This document shows positions 1-6,790 of a stretch of 11,654 nucleotides of DNA, piece after piece. The translations under genes were made by a program, and so were the position numbers. The notes beneath the pieces were generated by a model. That model saw only the letters and a program-made list of their open reading frames with translations, did not search any database and was not told where the DNA came from. Origin of the DNA: Pedobacter sp. (GTDB lineage Bacteria; Bacteroidota; Bacteroidia; Sphingobacteriales; Sphingobacteriaceae). The stretch covers positions 1 to 11,654 of the forward strand of contig JAQBOT010000305.1 of the NCBI GenBank assembly GCA_028287885.1, in the 5' to 3' direction. Each line of letters starts with the position of its first letter. Within the stretch, counting starts at the first letter, position 1.

Positions 1-1
1 G

Positions 2-205
2 ATCACTACTGCCTTCAACATGACCGTTTTAAATGAAATGGACAGGTTTCATTTGGCGATGGATGCAGTTGATCGGCTACCTGCTGCCGGGAGTGCCGGT
101 ACCTACCTGAAGCAAAAACTGCAGGACAAGTTAATTCAGCACAAAACTTACATCAATACCTATGGTGAGGATATGCCAGAAATTGTAGATTGGAAATGGA
201 AATAA
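2..205 (+). CDS. xfp: Phosphoketolase, C-terminal end (partial, cut by window start)
   Basis: This is the last 67 residues of a gene that begins outside the window. The reading frame is open from base 2, six codons before the first visible ATG, so that ATG at base 20 is internal and not the start. The residues TVLNEMDRFHLAMD, then a charged helix, then YGEDMPEI followed by DWKWK at the very end match the C-terminal domain of D-xylulose-5-phosphate/D-fructose-6-phosphate phosphoketolases. In that family this region ends the third domain of a thiamine-diphosphate enzyme of about 800 residues. The family splits xylulose 5-phosphate (or fructose 6-phosphate) with phosphate into acetyl phosphate and an aldose phosphate in the cytoplasm. 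The thiamine-diphosphate site lies outside the window, so activity and substrate range cannot be judged. The response regulator gene begins 60 bases downstream on the same strand. Family assignment is strong. Confidence 0.9.
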   Translation: MTTAFNMTVLNEMDRFHLAMDAVDRLPAAGSAGTYLKQKLQDKLIQHKTYINTYGEDMPEIVDWKWK

Positions 206-265
206 TTTAACAAGTTTAATTCTTACCTTTACGACATCTTACAAGTTGATAAGGTTAGTTGGTAT

Positions 266-661
266 ATGCGGAAAAAAAAAGTTCTTATTATTGAAGATGA
301 TGCCGGAATACAGGAGTTGATAACCTACATTTTGGAGACTGACGGTTTTGAAGTAGAATCTACTGTAAACAACCTGACGACTGATTTAACTCCCTTTAAT
401 GCTGACGTGATCCTATTGGATGAATGGATTAACAAAAAAGAGGGGCATATGCTTTGTAAGGAAATTAAGATGGTACATGCTACACAGCATATTCCCGTGA
501 TCATCCTTTCGACTGCTGTTGACATTGAAGAAATTGCGAGAAACTGTGACGCTGATGGCTTTATCGCAAAACCATTTGATATAGAAGAGGTTTCCAAAGA
601 AGTAAGACGAGTTTTACAAATGGAAGAATCTACCAAAGCCCCCTCATTTGTCATTGAATAA
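266..661 (+). CDS. Single-domain response regulator (CheY-like receiver)
   Basis: This 131-residue cytoplasmic protein is almost entirely one receiver domain. The acidic pocket is E10-D11-D12 after the first beta strand (KVLIIEDD). The phospho-acceptor is D52 in ILLDEW. The switch residues are S82-T83 at the end of the fourth strand (VIILST). The invariant lysine is K102 in the AKPF motif. About 15 residues follow the last helix, so there is no DNA-binding or enzymatic output domain. Such proteins usually pass phosphate on or act by protein contact. No histidine kinase is visible nearby, so its partner is unknown. It lies 60 bases after the phosphoketolase gene and 207 bases before the stress-protein gene. 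The ATG at 266 places KVLIIEDD at the normal distance from the N-terminus. No Shine-Dalgarno sequence is evident. The family is certain; the pathway is unknown. Confidence 0.9.
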   Translation: MRKKKVLIIEDDAGIQELITYILETDGFEVESTVNNLTTDLTPFNADVILLDEWINKKEGHMLCKEIKMVHATQHIPVIILSTAVDIEEIARNCDADGFIAKPFDIEEVSKEVRRVLQMEESTKAPSFVIE

Positions 662-868
662 AGCTCATTTCGACTATACCGCTAATTCTGAAATGGCACA
701 TTGTACTTCATAATACCTGAGCCCGCTCTTGGAGCAGTTCTTTCCCTTCTCTCTTAGATTTCCTCCTGCCCTTTTATTCTACGCCTATTGACAAATGCAG
801 TAACTAAGAAGTTATTTCGCCAGGTGGAATTATAAAATTTTTATTTAAATTGTTGTAAATTAAAGCAC
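662..868. other. Intergenic region before the universal stress protein gene
   Basis: No gene is apparent in these 207 bases. The half nearest the stress-protein gene is AT-rich (about 830-866). It carries a small perfect inverted repeat, TAACT-aaga-AGTTA at 801-814, which could be a protein-binding site. I see no convincing Bacteroidota -33/-7 promoter (TTTG, then about 19-21 bases, then TAnnTTTG) and no strong terminator. A promoter for the downstream gene is expected here by position only. Confidence 0.4.
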
Positions 869-1747
869 ATGAAAACTTTTCTAATTCCAACAGATTTTTC
901 CTCGGCATCGAAGAATGCATCTAAGTATGCAATCCATTTTGCCAAGGCATTGCAAGCCAAACTTGTACTTTGTAATGCAATGAATGTGCCCGCGGAAGCA
1001 CCAATGGCAGCGCAGTTTGCCTGGCCACTTGAAGGCTTCTATTCTGTTTACAAAAACACTGAGGAAGAATTGAAGATAATGGAACATGAGTTGGCTAGAG
1101 AGTTTTCGGAAAACGATGCGTCGACCTCGATGATACCAGAGATCAACCATTGTTGTGATTCTGGAACTGTTAGCGAAGTGGTAGGTAAGACGCTTGAGAA
1201 GAACAAAGCACAGATGGTGATTATGGGGCTATCGGGTGCAGATACAATTACCAGGTTTGTATTAGGAAGCAACAGCCGGAAGTTGATTGATAGCGTAACC
1301 GTTCCGATTTTGCTTATCCCACCTACTTACGCTTATTCGCCAATAAAGAAGATCGCCTTTGCTACGGATCTAAGTAAATCAGACATCGATGTTATTCAAT
1401 CCATAGTTACTCTTGCGCGTTTTTTCAATGCTGAAATACTAATCAGCCACGTAAGTCCTGATGGGACGGAGAAAGATTGCAAGGAAAAAGAGATTGGAGA
1501 GTTTCTAAATGAGGTGACCTGTAAGGTTAATTACCCAAAAATTTACTATCGTGACCTCAGAAATAAAAAGGTTGTTGGCGGGCTCGAGTGGCTAACCGAA
1601 AATGGTATGATTGATATGCTTATCATGGTACATCGCCACAATCACTTTTACGATAAGCTAATTTCCGACAGCTATACGCAAAAGCTTGCAAAACACATCA
1701 CAATCCCCTTGCTGGTGATGCCATTCAACGTACATCCGGTTTTTTAA
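869..1747 (+). CDS. Universal stress protein with two Usp domains
   Basis: This is a 292-residue cytoplasmic protein made of two tandem Usp (adenine-nucleotide alpha-hydrolase-like) domains, roughly residues 1-152 and 157-288. The first begins with FLIPTDFS (D9). It carries the classic ATP-binding signature G-2x-G-9x-G-[ST] as G120-L-S-G123, nine residues, then G133-S134, so it probably binds ATP. The second begins with KKIAFATDLS, but the matching place reads MVHRHNHFYDKL and the glycine motif is lost, so that half probably does not bind nucleotide in the usual way. Tandem Usp proteins with one good and one degenerate site are common in Bacteroidota. Their exact function is generally unknown; in many bacteria they respond to low oxygen or energy stress. 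The gene ends 92 bases before the cbb3 cluster on the same strand. The ATG at 869 gives the usual short lead into the first beta strand. Confidence 0.9.
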   Translation: MKTFLIPTDFSSASKNASKYAIHFAKALQAKLVLCNAMNVPAEAPMAAQFAWPLEGFYSVYKNTEEELKIMEHELAREFSENDASTSMIPEINHCCDSGTVSEVVGKTLEKNKAQMVIMGLSGADTITRFVLGSNSRKLIDSVTVPILLIPPTYAYSPIKKIAFATDLSKSDIDVIQSIVTLARFFNAEILISHVSPDGTEKDCKEKEIGEFLNEVTCKVNYPKIYYRDLRNKKVVGGLEWLTENGMIDMLIMVHRHNHFYDKLISDSYTQKLAKHITIPLLVMPFNVHPVF

Positions 1748-1755
1748 TCCTGGAA

Positions 1756-1771
1756 TGTGATCCCTGTCACT
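1756..1771. promoter_or_regulatory. CRP/FNR-like operator upstream of the cbb3 operon
   Basis: The sequence TGTGA-TCCCTG-TCACT matches the classic CRP-type palindrome (TGTGA-N6-TCACA) at every fixed position but the last. It lies in the gap between the stress-protein gene and ccoI, 68 bases before the ccoI start codon. CRP/FNR-family regulators are the usual oxygen or redox controllers of cbb3 genes. No regulator gene of this family is in the window, so the binding protein is an inference. Confidence 0.5.
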
Positions 1772-1780
1772 TTTTGACAG
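1764..1780. promoter_or_regulatory. Second perfect inverted repeat, overlapping the CRP/FNR-like site
   Basis: CTGTCA (1764-1769) and TGACAG (1775-1780) form a perfect 6-bp inverted repeat with a 5-base spacer. It overlaps the right half of the CRP/FNR-like palindrome and the proposed -33 element. It could be an operator for a second regulator. It could also be a weak hairpin after the stress-protein gene, but no T-tract follows, so a terminator is less likely. Confidence 0.4.
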
Positions 1781-1803
1781 ACACCGGAATCATTTTATGA
1801 TAT
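1773..1803 (+). promoter_or_regulatory. Candidate Bacteroidota-type promoter for the cbb3 operon
   Basis: TTTG at 1773-1776 is followed after 19 bases by TATGATAT at 1796-1803. The spacing fits the Bacteroidota consensus (TTTG, 19-21 bases, TAnnTTTG), but the -7 box matches only at its TA and part of the last four bases. The predicted transcript start would lie near 1808, putting the CRP/FNR-like site centre about 44 bases upstream, a spacing typical of activators that touch the promoter edge. The weak -7 box keeps this tentative. Confidence 0.3.
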
Positions 1804-1841
1804 GGCTTTATGTTCGACTTTTGAACATGATCATAAGCCAT
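1802..1841 (+). promoter_or_regulatory. Possible leader hairpin that covers the ccoI start codon
   Basis: ATGTTC (1810-1815) pairs perfectly with GAACAT (1823-1828) across a 7-base loop. An outer stem pairs ATGGCTT (1802-1808) with AAGCCAT (1835-1841), which includes the first two bases of the ccoI ATG. The two stems are separated by one unpaired base on the left (1809) and six on the right (1829-1834). If formed in the mRNA, this would hide the start region. It depends on the transcript starting at or before about 1802, which is not known. Confidence 0.35.
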
Positions 1842-4236
1842 GTTAGAAACGAAAGAACCACTAGTTAAATCCATGTGCTTTCACTGCGGTGAAGCACTTC
1901 CAGGCAGCCCCTACCAGCTGCAGGAAAAGGAATTTTGCTGTCTAGGCTGCTTGGGTATTAATAAGATACTCTGTGAGCACAACCTTGCAGATTACTACGT
2001 CTATAACGATCGCCCTGGGCAGACTCACAAAGAAAAGAACCTGAATTTCGATTTCCTAAATGAACCGGAGATAGCAGGGAAGCTTGTGGATTATACTGAC
2101 GACCAAATCACAATTATAACATTTTACATACCGGCAATTCATTGCAGCTCCTGTATTTGGTTATTAGAAAGCCTGGGAAAAATTAACGGCAATATTGTCG
2201 AGTCAAGGGTTGACTTCCTTAAGAAACAGGTTACCATTACTTATAAAAATCCAAACCTTTCACTAAAAGATCTGGTAGAAACGTTGTTTCACATCGGGTA
2301 TGAGCCCAACATCAGTCTACAAGATGTTGTAAAAGGGCAGCAAACACGTGTTACCGATAGAAAATTGATTGGCAGAATTGCTGTGGCGGGCTTTTGTTTT
2401 GGGAACACCATGTTATTGAGTTTTCCTGAATACTTCGGCCTTGCCGGCTTTGAACAACAGTTTAGAAGCTTTTTCGGCCTACTAAACCTGGCGTTTGCCA
2501 TCCCAGTAGTCTTTTACAGTGCCACTGAATACTTTGTATCCGCATGGAAAAACTTGAAGAATCGAATTCTTAACCTGGATTTTCCACTTGCCCTTGGAAT
2601 TCTCGTCATGTTTTTACGCTCCATTTGGGAGATTACCAGCCATACGGGAGCTGGCTTTGTTGACACACTTTGTGGACTCGTTTTCTTTTTATTAATTGGA
2701 AAATGGATGCAACATCATACTTATCACCATTTATCTTTTGAACGGGACTATCGCTCCTACTTTCCAGTTGCAGTGACGGTGCTGAACAATTTCAGAGAAA
2801 AGGCAGTAGCTTTAGATCAGCTGAATAAAGGCGACCGCATACTCATCCGGAGCAATGAAATTATTCCAGCAGATGCCATACTCTTAAAGGGAATTGCAAG
2901 AATTGACTTCAGCTTTGTTACTGGTGAATCCATGCCAGTTGACAAAGTGCTAGGAGAAATCATTTACGCAGGTGGACGTCAAATGGCCGGTGCGATTGAA
3001 CTTGAAGTTGTTAAACCGGTTTCGCAGAGTTATTTAACCCGCCTTTGGAACAATGAGACTTTTCATATCGACAAAGACGGGATTAGCACTTTTAGCGGCA
3101 AGGCAAGCAAATACTTCAGTATAGTGCTATTGATGATCGCTTTGGGAAGTGGAGCATATTGGATGTTCTATGATACATCAAAAGCGTTGGCGGCTTTCTC
3201 CGCCGTCTTAATTATTGCCTGCCCTTGTGCCTTAGCTTTAAGTTCGCCATTCACACTGGCAGCCGTTCTAAGCATCTTCGATAAGAATAAGTTTTATCTT
3301 AAAAATACTTCGGTTATAGAGCAACTTGCCCGTATTGACACCTTCGTTTTTGATAAAACGGGTACCATCAGTAACCCGGAAGCTTCAGGATTTGCGTTCG
3401 ATGGTAAGATTGATGGTTTTCAAAAGCAATTGATTATCGACCTGGCAAGAAATTCAGGACATCCACTAAGCCGTGAATTGGTCAAATGGATAAACCTACC
3501 GGCAAAATTTCCAGTTGACCATTACAGCGAGATGGTAGGCAGGGGAATAACTGGCATTGTAAATCGCCATTCTGTTAAGATCGGGAACCGAACATTTCTT
3601 GGACTTGAAAGCAGCAAAGAAGCAAATGGAACCATTGTTCATGTGCTCATAGATGAGTGTTACCTTGGACACTTCAGATTTACCCAAAAATGGCGGTCCG
3701 GCCTTGCAACCATCATCAATAAGCTGCGCAAGACAGCGTCACTTTATCTGCTATCCGGTGACCAGGACCATGACCGTCAAAGTTTAGTTGTATTCTTTCC
3801 TGAAGAGAACCAAATGCTATATAAGCAATCACCGCAGGAAAAACTCGACTTTGTTAAAAAACTGCAGGCCAGTGGTAAGAAAGTGTGTATGCTTGGAGAT
3901 GGACTAAACGACGCAGGTGCATTGAAGCAAAGCGACCTCGGGGTGGCAGTTACAGATGACATCAATAACTTCAGCCCGGGCTGTGAAGCAATATTAGATG
4001 GAGCAAGCTTCAGCAAAATTCCGTTTTTTATACAACAGGCAAAAGATGCCGTGCGGGTTATTCACTTGAGTTTCGGTATTTCACTTATTTATAACGTCGT
4101 AGGGCTTTCGTTTGCACTTCAAGGTAAACTATCGCCACTGATAGCAGCCGTCCTCATGCCGACAAGCACAGTTACCATCATCTTATTTACAAGCGTTGCC
4201 GCAAGGCTATATGCGCGCAAAAACCAGCTCCTATGA
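1840..4236 (+). CDS. ccoI: Copper-transporting P1B-type ATPase for cbb3 oxidase assembly
   Basis: This 798-residue inner-membrane pump (CcoI/FixI type) is thought to move Cu(I) out of the cytoplasm so copper reaches the CuB site of the oxidase. The N-terminus has a cysteine cluster (CFHC at 13-16, CC-x2-C at 33-37) typical of the metal-binding domain that precedes these ATPases. A heavy-metal-associated domain follows with its CSSC motif at 102-105. After four predicted membrane helices comes the actuator TGES (361-364). Next are the membrane metal site CPC (461-463), the phosphorylation motif DKTGT (505-509; D505), the nucleotide-binding HP pair (541-542) and the hinge GDGLND (686-691). The last two helices carry YN and MPTST, close to the YN and MxxSS copper signature. 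The gene heads the operon; its stop overlaps the ccoS start by 4 bases (ATGA). The complete motif set and the ccoS/ccoN neighbours separate it from general copper-efflux CopA. Confidence 0.96.
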   Translation: MLETKEPLVKSMCFHCGEALPGSPYQLQEKEFCCLGCLGINKILCEHNLADYYVYNDRPGQTHKEKNLNFDFLNEPEIAGKLVDYTDDQITIITFYIPAIHCSSCIWLLESLGKINGNIVESRVDFLKKQVTITYKNPNLSLKDLVETLFHIGYEPNISLQDVVKGQQTRVTDRKLIGRIAVAGFCFGNTMLLSFPEYFGLAGFEQQFRSFFGLLNLAFAIPVVFYSATEYFVSAWKNLKNRILNLDFPLALGILVMFLRSIWEITSHTGAGFVDTLCGLVFFLLIGKWMQHHTYHHLSFERDYRSYFPVAVTVLNNFREKAVALDQLNKGDRILIRSNEIIPADAILLKGIARIDFSFVTGESMPVDKVLGEIIYAGGRQMAGAIELEVVKPVSQSYLTRLWNNETFHIDKDGISTFSGKASKYFSIVLLMIALGSGAYWMFYDTSKALAAFSAVLIIACPCALALSSPFTLAAVLSIFDKNKFYLKNTSVIEQLARIDTFVFDKTGTISNPEASGFAFDGKIDGFQKQLIIDLARNSGHPLSRELVKWINLPAKFPVDHYSEMVGRGITGIVNRHSVKIGNRTFLGLESSKEANGTIVHVLIDECYLGHFRFTQKWRSGLATIINKLRKTASLYLLSGDQDHDRQSLVVFFPEENQMLYKQSPQEKLDFVKKLQASGKKVCMLGDGLNDAGALKQSDLGVAVTDDINNFSPGCEAILDGASFSKIPFFIQQAKDAVRVIHLSFGISLIYNVVGLSFALQGKLSPLIAAVLMPTSTVTIILFTSVAARLYARKNQLL

Positions 4237-4394
4237 ACATGATCTTTATGCTTATTGGCATCAGTATTTTTTTAGCGCTGATCTTCTTAATTGCTTTTTT
4301 CTGGGCAAGCAAGAGTGGTCAGCATGACGATACTCATACCCCTGCAATACGAATCCTTTTTGATGACGAAATAAAAAACACAGATGAAAAATAA
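4233..4394 (+). CDS. ccoS: cbb3-type oxidase assembly protein CcoS
   Basis: This 53-residue protein has one N-terminal membrane helix (about residues 3-24, rich in I, L and F, ending in FFWA). A short tail follows with SGQHDD, then TPAIRILFDD. The pattern of helix, W, SGQ-x-DD, PA and a final DD is the hallmark of CcoS. In bacteria where it has been studied, CcoS is needed to put the heme b and CuB cofactors into CcoN. The start ATG overlaps the ccoI stop by 4 bases, and the gene end overlaps the ccoNO start by 11 bases, so the three are probably translationally coupled. The length is normal for the family. The position between ccoI and ccoNO supports the call strongly. There is no Shine-Dalgarno-like sequence of note; reinitiation after ccoI is the likely mode. 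Confidence 0.93.
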   Translation: MNMIFMLIGISIFLALIFLIAFFWASKSGQHDDTHTPAIRILFDDEIKNTDEK

Positions 4395-6597
4395 TGAACA
4401 GGACCCGCTTTTAACAGAAGCCGCACTCACTCTAAAACCTGCAACGGGTCTCTTTAACCCGCATGACCCCACACCATTTGGCGGTCTTATAGAGAAGTTT
4501 TTCTACGACAACAAGATCGTGCGGAACTTCGCTATTGCTACGATTGTCTGGGGCATAATCGGGATGACTGTAGGGCTTCTTATAGCCATGCAGCTTATTT
4601 CGCCATCTTTAAACATGGGCAACCAGTATACGACCTTCGGTCGGATAAGACCCTTACATACCAATGCGGTTGTCTTTGCTTTTGTAGGGAATGCCATTTT
4701 TATGGGTGTTTATTACTCTCTCCAGCGACTGTTAAAAGCCCGGATGTTTAACGACACCCTAAGCAAAATCCACTTTTGGGGCTGGCAGCTGATTATAGTA
4801 TCCGCTGTCATTACACTTCCACTCGGTTTTACAACATCCCATGAATATGCGGAGCTGGAGTGGCCGATTGATATAGCCATCACAATCATCTGGGTGGTCT
4901 TTGGTGTGAATATGTTTGGGACAATTCTCAAACGCCGTGAGAAGCATATGTATGTTGCAATCTGGTTCTACATCGCAACATTTGTAACCATTGCTGTCTT
5001 ACACATTGTGAACTCTTTTGAGCTTCCGATATCAATTTTCAAAAGCTACTACGTCTTTGCAGGCGTACAAGATGCACTTGTACAATGGTGGTATGGCCAT
5101 AATGCTGTAGCGTTCTTCTTGACAACACCATACCTGGGTATGATGTATTACTTTTTGCCAAAGATGGCGAACCGTCCGATCTATTCATACAAACTAAGTA
5201 TCCTGCATTTCTGGTCTTTAATCTTTATCTACATCTGGGCTGGCCCGCACCATCTGCTATATACATCGCTGCCCGGATGGGCGCAGTCATTAGGCGTTGC
5301 ATTTTCAATAATGCTTATTGCACCAAGTTGGGGAGGAATGATCAATGGATTGCTTACCCTACGCGGTGCCTGGGACAAGGTACGTACTGACCCGACACTG
5401 AAGTTTATGGTTGTCGGACTTACCGCTTATGGAATGGCGACGTTTGAAGGTCCGATGCTTGCACTTAAACAGATTAATGCCGTTGCGCATTATACCGATT
5501 GGATAGTTGCACATGTCCATGTAGGTGCTTTAGGATGGAATGGATTCCTGACCTTTGGTATCTTATACTGGTTAATTCCAAGAATTTATAAAACACCTCT
5601 ATACTCCAAAAAACTTGCGGCTTTTCACTTCTGGATTGGAACGTTAGGTATTATCTTCTATGCCGTACCCTTATACTTTGCTGGATTTACGCAAGGACTG
5701 ATGTGGAAAGAGTTTACCGCAGAAGGTGTATTGAAGTACCCGAACTTCTTGGAAACATTGCTCCAAATTATTCCAATGTACATGCTCAGGGCTTTAGGAG
5801 GTGTTTTCTACCTGATTGGAGTTATAGTAATGACTTACAACATCATTAAAACTGCGAGAGCCGGTCGTCTGGTTGCAAATGAGCCAGCAGAAGCATTTGC
5901 CTTGGCACCAAACTATATTGCAATAGGAACAGACAGAAAATGGCACCGCATTCTTGAGCGCAAGCCGATGGTCTTCATGGTTTTATCTCTGGTTGTAATT
6001 TTGATTGGCGGAATGATCGAGATGATGCCAACATTTACGATCAAGAGCAATATACCAACAATAAGCAGTGTTAAGCCTTATACCCCACTGGAACTTCAAG
6101 GCCGCGATATTTATATTAGGGAAGGTTGTGTGAATTGCCATTCACAAATGATCCGACCTTTCCGTTCCGAGACTGAGCGGTATGGCGAATATAGCAAGGC
6201 AGGTGAATTCGTCTATGACCATCCACATCTTTGGGGTTCTAAACGCACAGGTCCAGACTTACAACGTGAAGGGGGCAAATACTCCAACTCATGGCATTAC
6301 AATCACCTATTTGATCCACAAACAATGTCACCTGGAAGTATTATGCCTCCATACGAATGGCTAAGTACCCAAACGCTTGACACAACAACGACGATTGCTA
6401 AGATAAATGCGATGCGTACTCTAGGTGTTCCCTATCCGGAAGAATATGAACACCAGGCGAATGCTGATTTGGACAAACAGGCAAAAGACATTGCGCTCGA
6501 CTTACGCAAGAACAATGTGACTGTAAAAAGTACGAAAGAAATCATAGCGATCATCGCCTACTTACAACGTCTGGGCACAGACATTAAAGCAAAATAA
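4384..6597 (+). CDS. ccoNO: cbb3-type cytochrome c oxidase, fused subunits I and II
   Basis: This 737-residue protein joins the catalytic subunit CcoN (about residues 35-500, around 12 membrane helices) to the mono-heme c subunit CcoO (about 525-735, one membrane anchor near 530-545). Together they reduce O2 to water at high affinity in the inner membrane. By comparison with known CcoN, H92 and H379 would hold low-spin heme b and H377 heme b3. H239, H289 and H290 would bind CuB. Y283, six residues before H289, is the expected cross-linked tyrosine. The CcoO part has the heme-binding CVNCH at 582-586, followed by SQMIRPF, and a likely axial methionine M654 in IMPPY. Other bacteria encode the two subunits separately; the fusion is known from Bacteroidota. 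The frame is continuous with no sign of a lost stop. The start overlaps ccoS by 11 bases; ccoQ follows after 16 bases. Confidence 0.96.
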   Translation: MKNNEQDPLLTEAALTLKPATGLFNPHDPTPFGGLIEKFFYDNKIVRNFAIATIVWGIIGMTVGLLIAMQLISPSLNMGNQYTTFGRIRPLHTNAVVFAFVGNAIFMGVYYSLQRLLKARMFNDTLSKIHFWGWQLIIVSAVITLPLGFTTSHEYAELEWPIDIAITIIWVVFGVNMFGTILKRREKHMYVAIWFYIATFVTIAVLHIVNSFELPISIFKSYYVFAGVQDALVQWWYGHNAVAFFLTTPYLGMMYYFLPKMANRPIYSYKLSILHFWSLIFIYIWAGPHHLLYTSLPGWAQSLGVAFSIMLIAPSWGGMINGLLTLRGAWDKVRTDPTLKFMVVGLTAYGMATFEGPMLALKQINAVAHYTDWIVAHVHVGALGWNGFLTFGILYWLIPRIYKTPLYSKKLAAFHFWIGTLGIIFYAVPLYFAGFTQGLMWKEFTAEGVLKYPNFLETLLQIIPMYMLRALGGVFYLIGVIVMTYNIIKTARAGRLVANEPAEAFALAPNYIAIGTDRKWHRILERKPMVFMVLSLVVILIGGMIEMMPTFTIKSNIPTISSVKPYTPLELQGRDIYIREGCVNCHSQMIRPFRSETERYGEYSKAGEFVYDHPHLWGSKRTGPDLQREGGKYSNSWHYNHLFDPQTMSPGSIMPPYEWLSTQTLDTTTTIAKINAMRTLGVPYPEEYEHQANADLDKQAKDIALDLRKNNVTVKSTKEIIAIIAYLQRLGTDIKAK

Positions 6598-6613
6598 TTT
6601 AAATCACAAGGAT

Positions 6614-6790
6614 ATGTTTAAACAATTCTCCAGCCTTATAAACGGAAACGAAGTCTATCTGCTTAGCTCTCTTGGAATCTTCGTGCTTTTCTTTCTGATC
6701 GTAAGCATTGCGCTACTGCTGATGAAAAAGGAAACCGTTGAATACATGAGTGAGCTCCCCTTAACAGAAAAAGAAAATATATATGAATAG
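6614..6790 (+). CDS. ccoQ: Small cbb3 oxidase subunit CcoQ (FixQ-like)
   Basis: This 58-residue protein has one hydrophobic helix (about residues 15-37: YLLSSL, then FVLFFLIV and ALLL), then positive residues (MKK) and an acidic tail with YMSELPL. That tail pattern and the size are typical of Bacteroidota CcoQ, the small subunit that stabilises or tunes the cbb3 complex in the inner membrane. It lies in the expected place between the catalytic subunit and CcoP. It starts 16 bases after ccoNO; AAGGA sits at 6608-6612, one base before the ATG, which is closer than an ideal ribosome site. Its last 8 bases overlap the start of ccoP, suggesting coupled translation. CcoQ is poorly conserved, so the call rests on position, helix and tail together. 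Confidence 0.87.
   Translation: MFKQFSSLINGNEVYLLSSLGIFVLFFLIVSIALLLMKKETVEYMSELPLTEKENIYE

Noticed and set aside
210..247. Direct repeat ACAAGTT at 210-216 and 241-247, upstream of the response regulator gene
   Set aside because: Seven-base repeats in AT-rich intergenic DNA are easily found by chance, and the receiver protein has no DNA-binding domain that would use them.
325..654. 109-residue open frame on the - strand opposite the response regulator
   Set aside because: It lies wholly within the antisense of a clear receiver gene, has no recognisable domain, and is explained by the coding composition of the real gene.
725..735. Small hairpin GCTC-ttg-GAGC followed by a pyrimidine-rich stretch after the response regulator gene, a possible terminator
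   Set aside because: The stem is only 4 bp and the following tract is broken by C residues, so it is too weak to call.
1735..1788. TCCGGT (1735-1740) and ACCGGA (1783-1788) as a long-range inverted repeat framing the palindromes before ccoI
   Set aside because: The arms are 6 bp with 42 bases between them and the left arm lies in the stress-protein coding end; chance is the simpler explanation.
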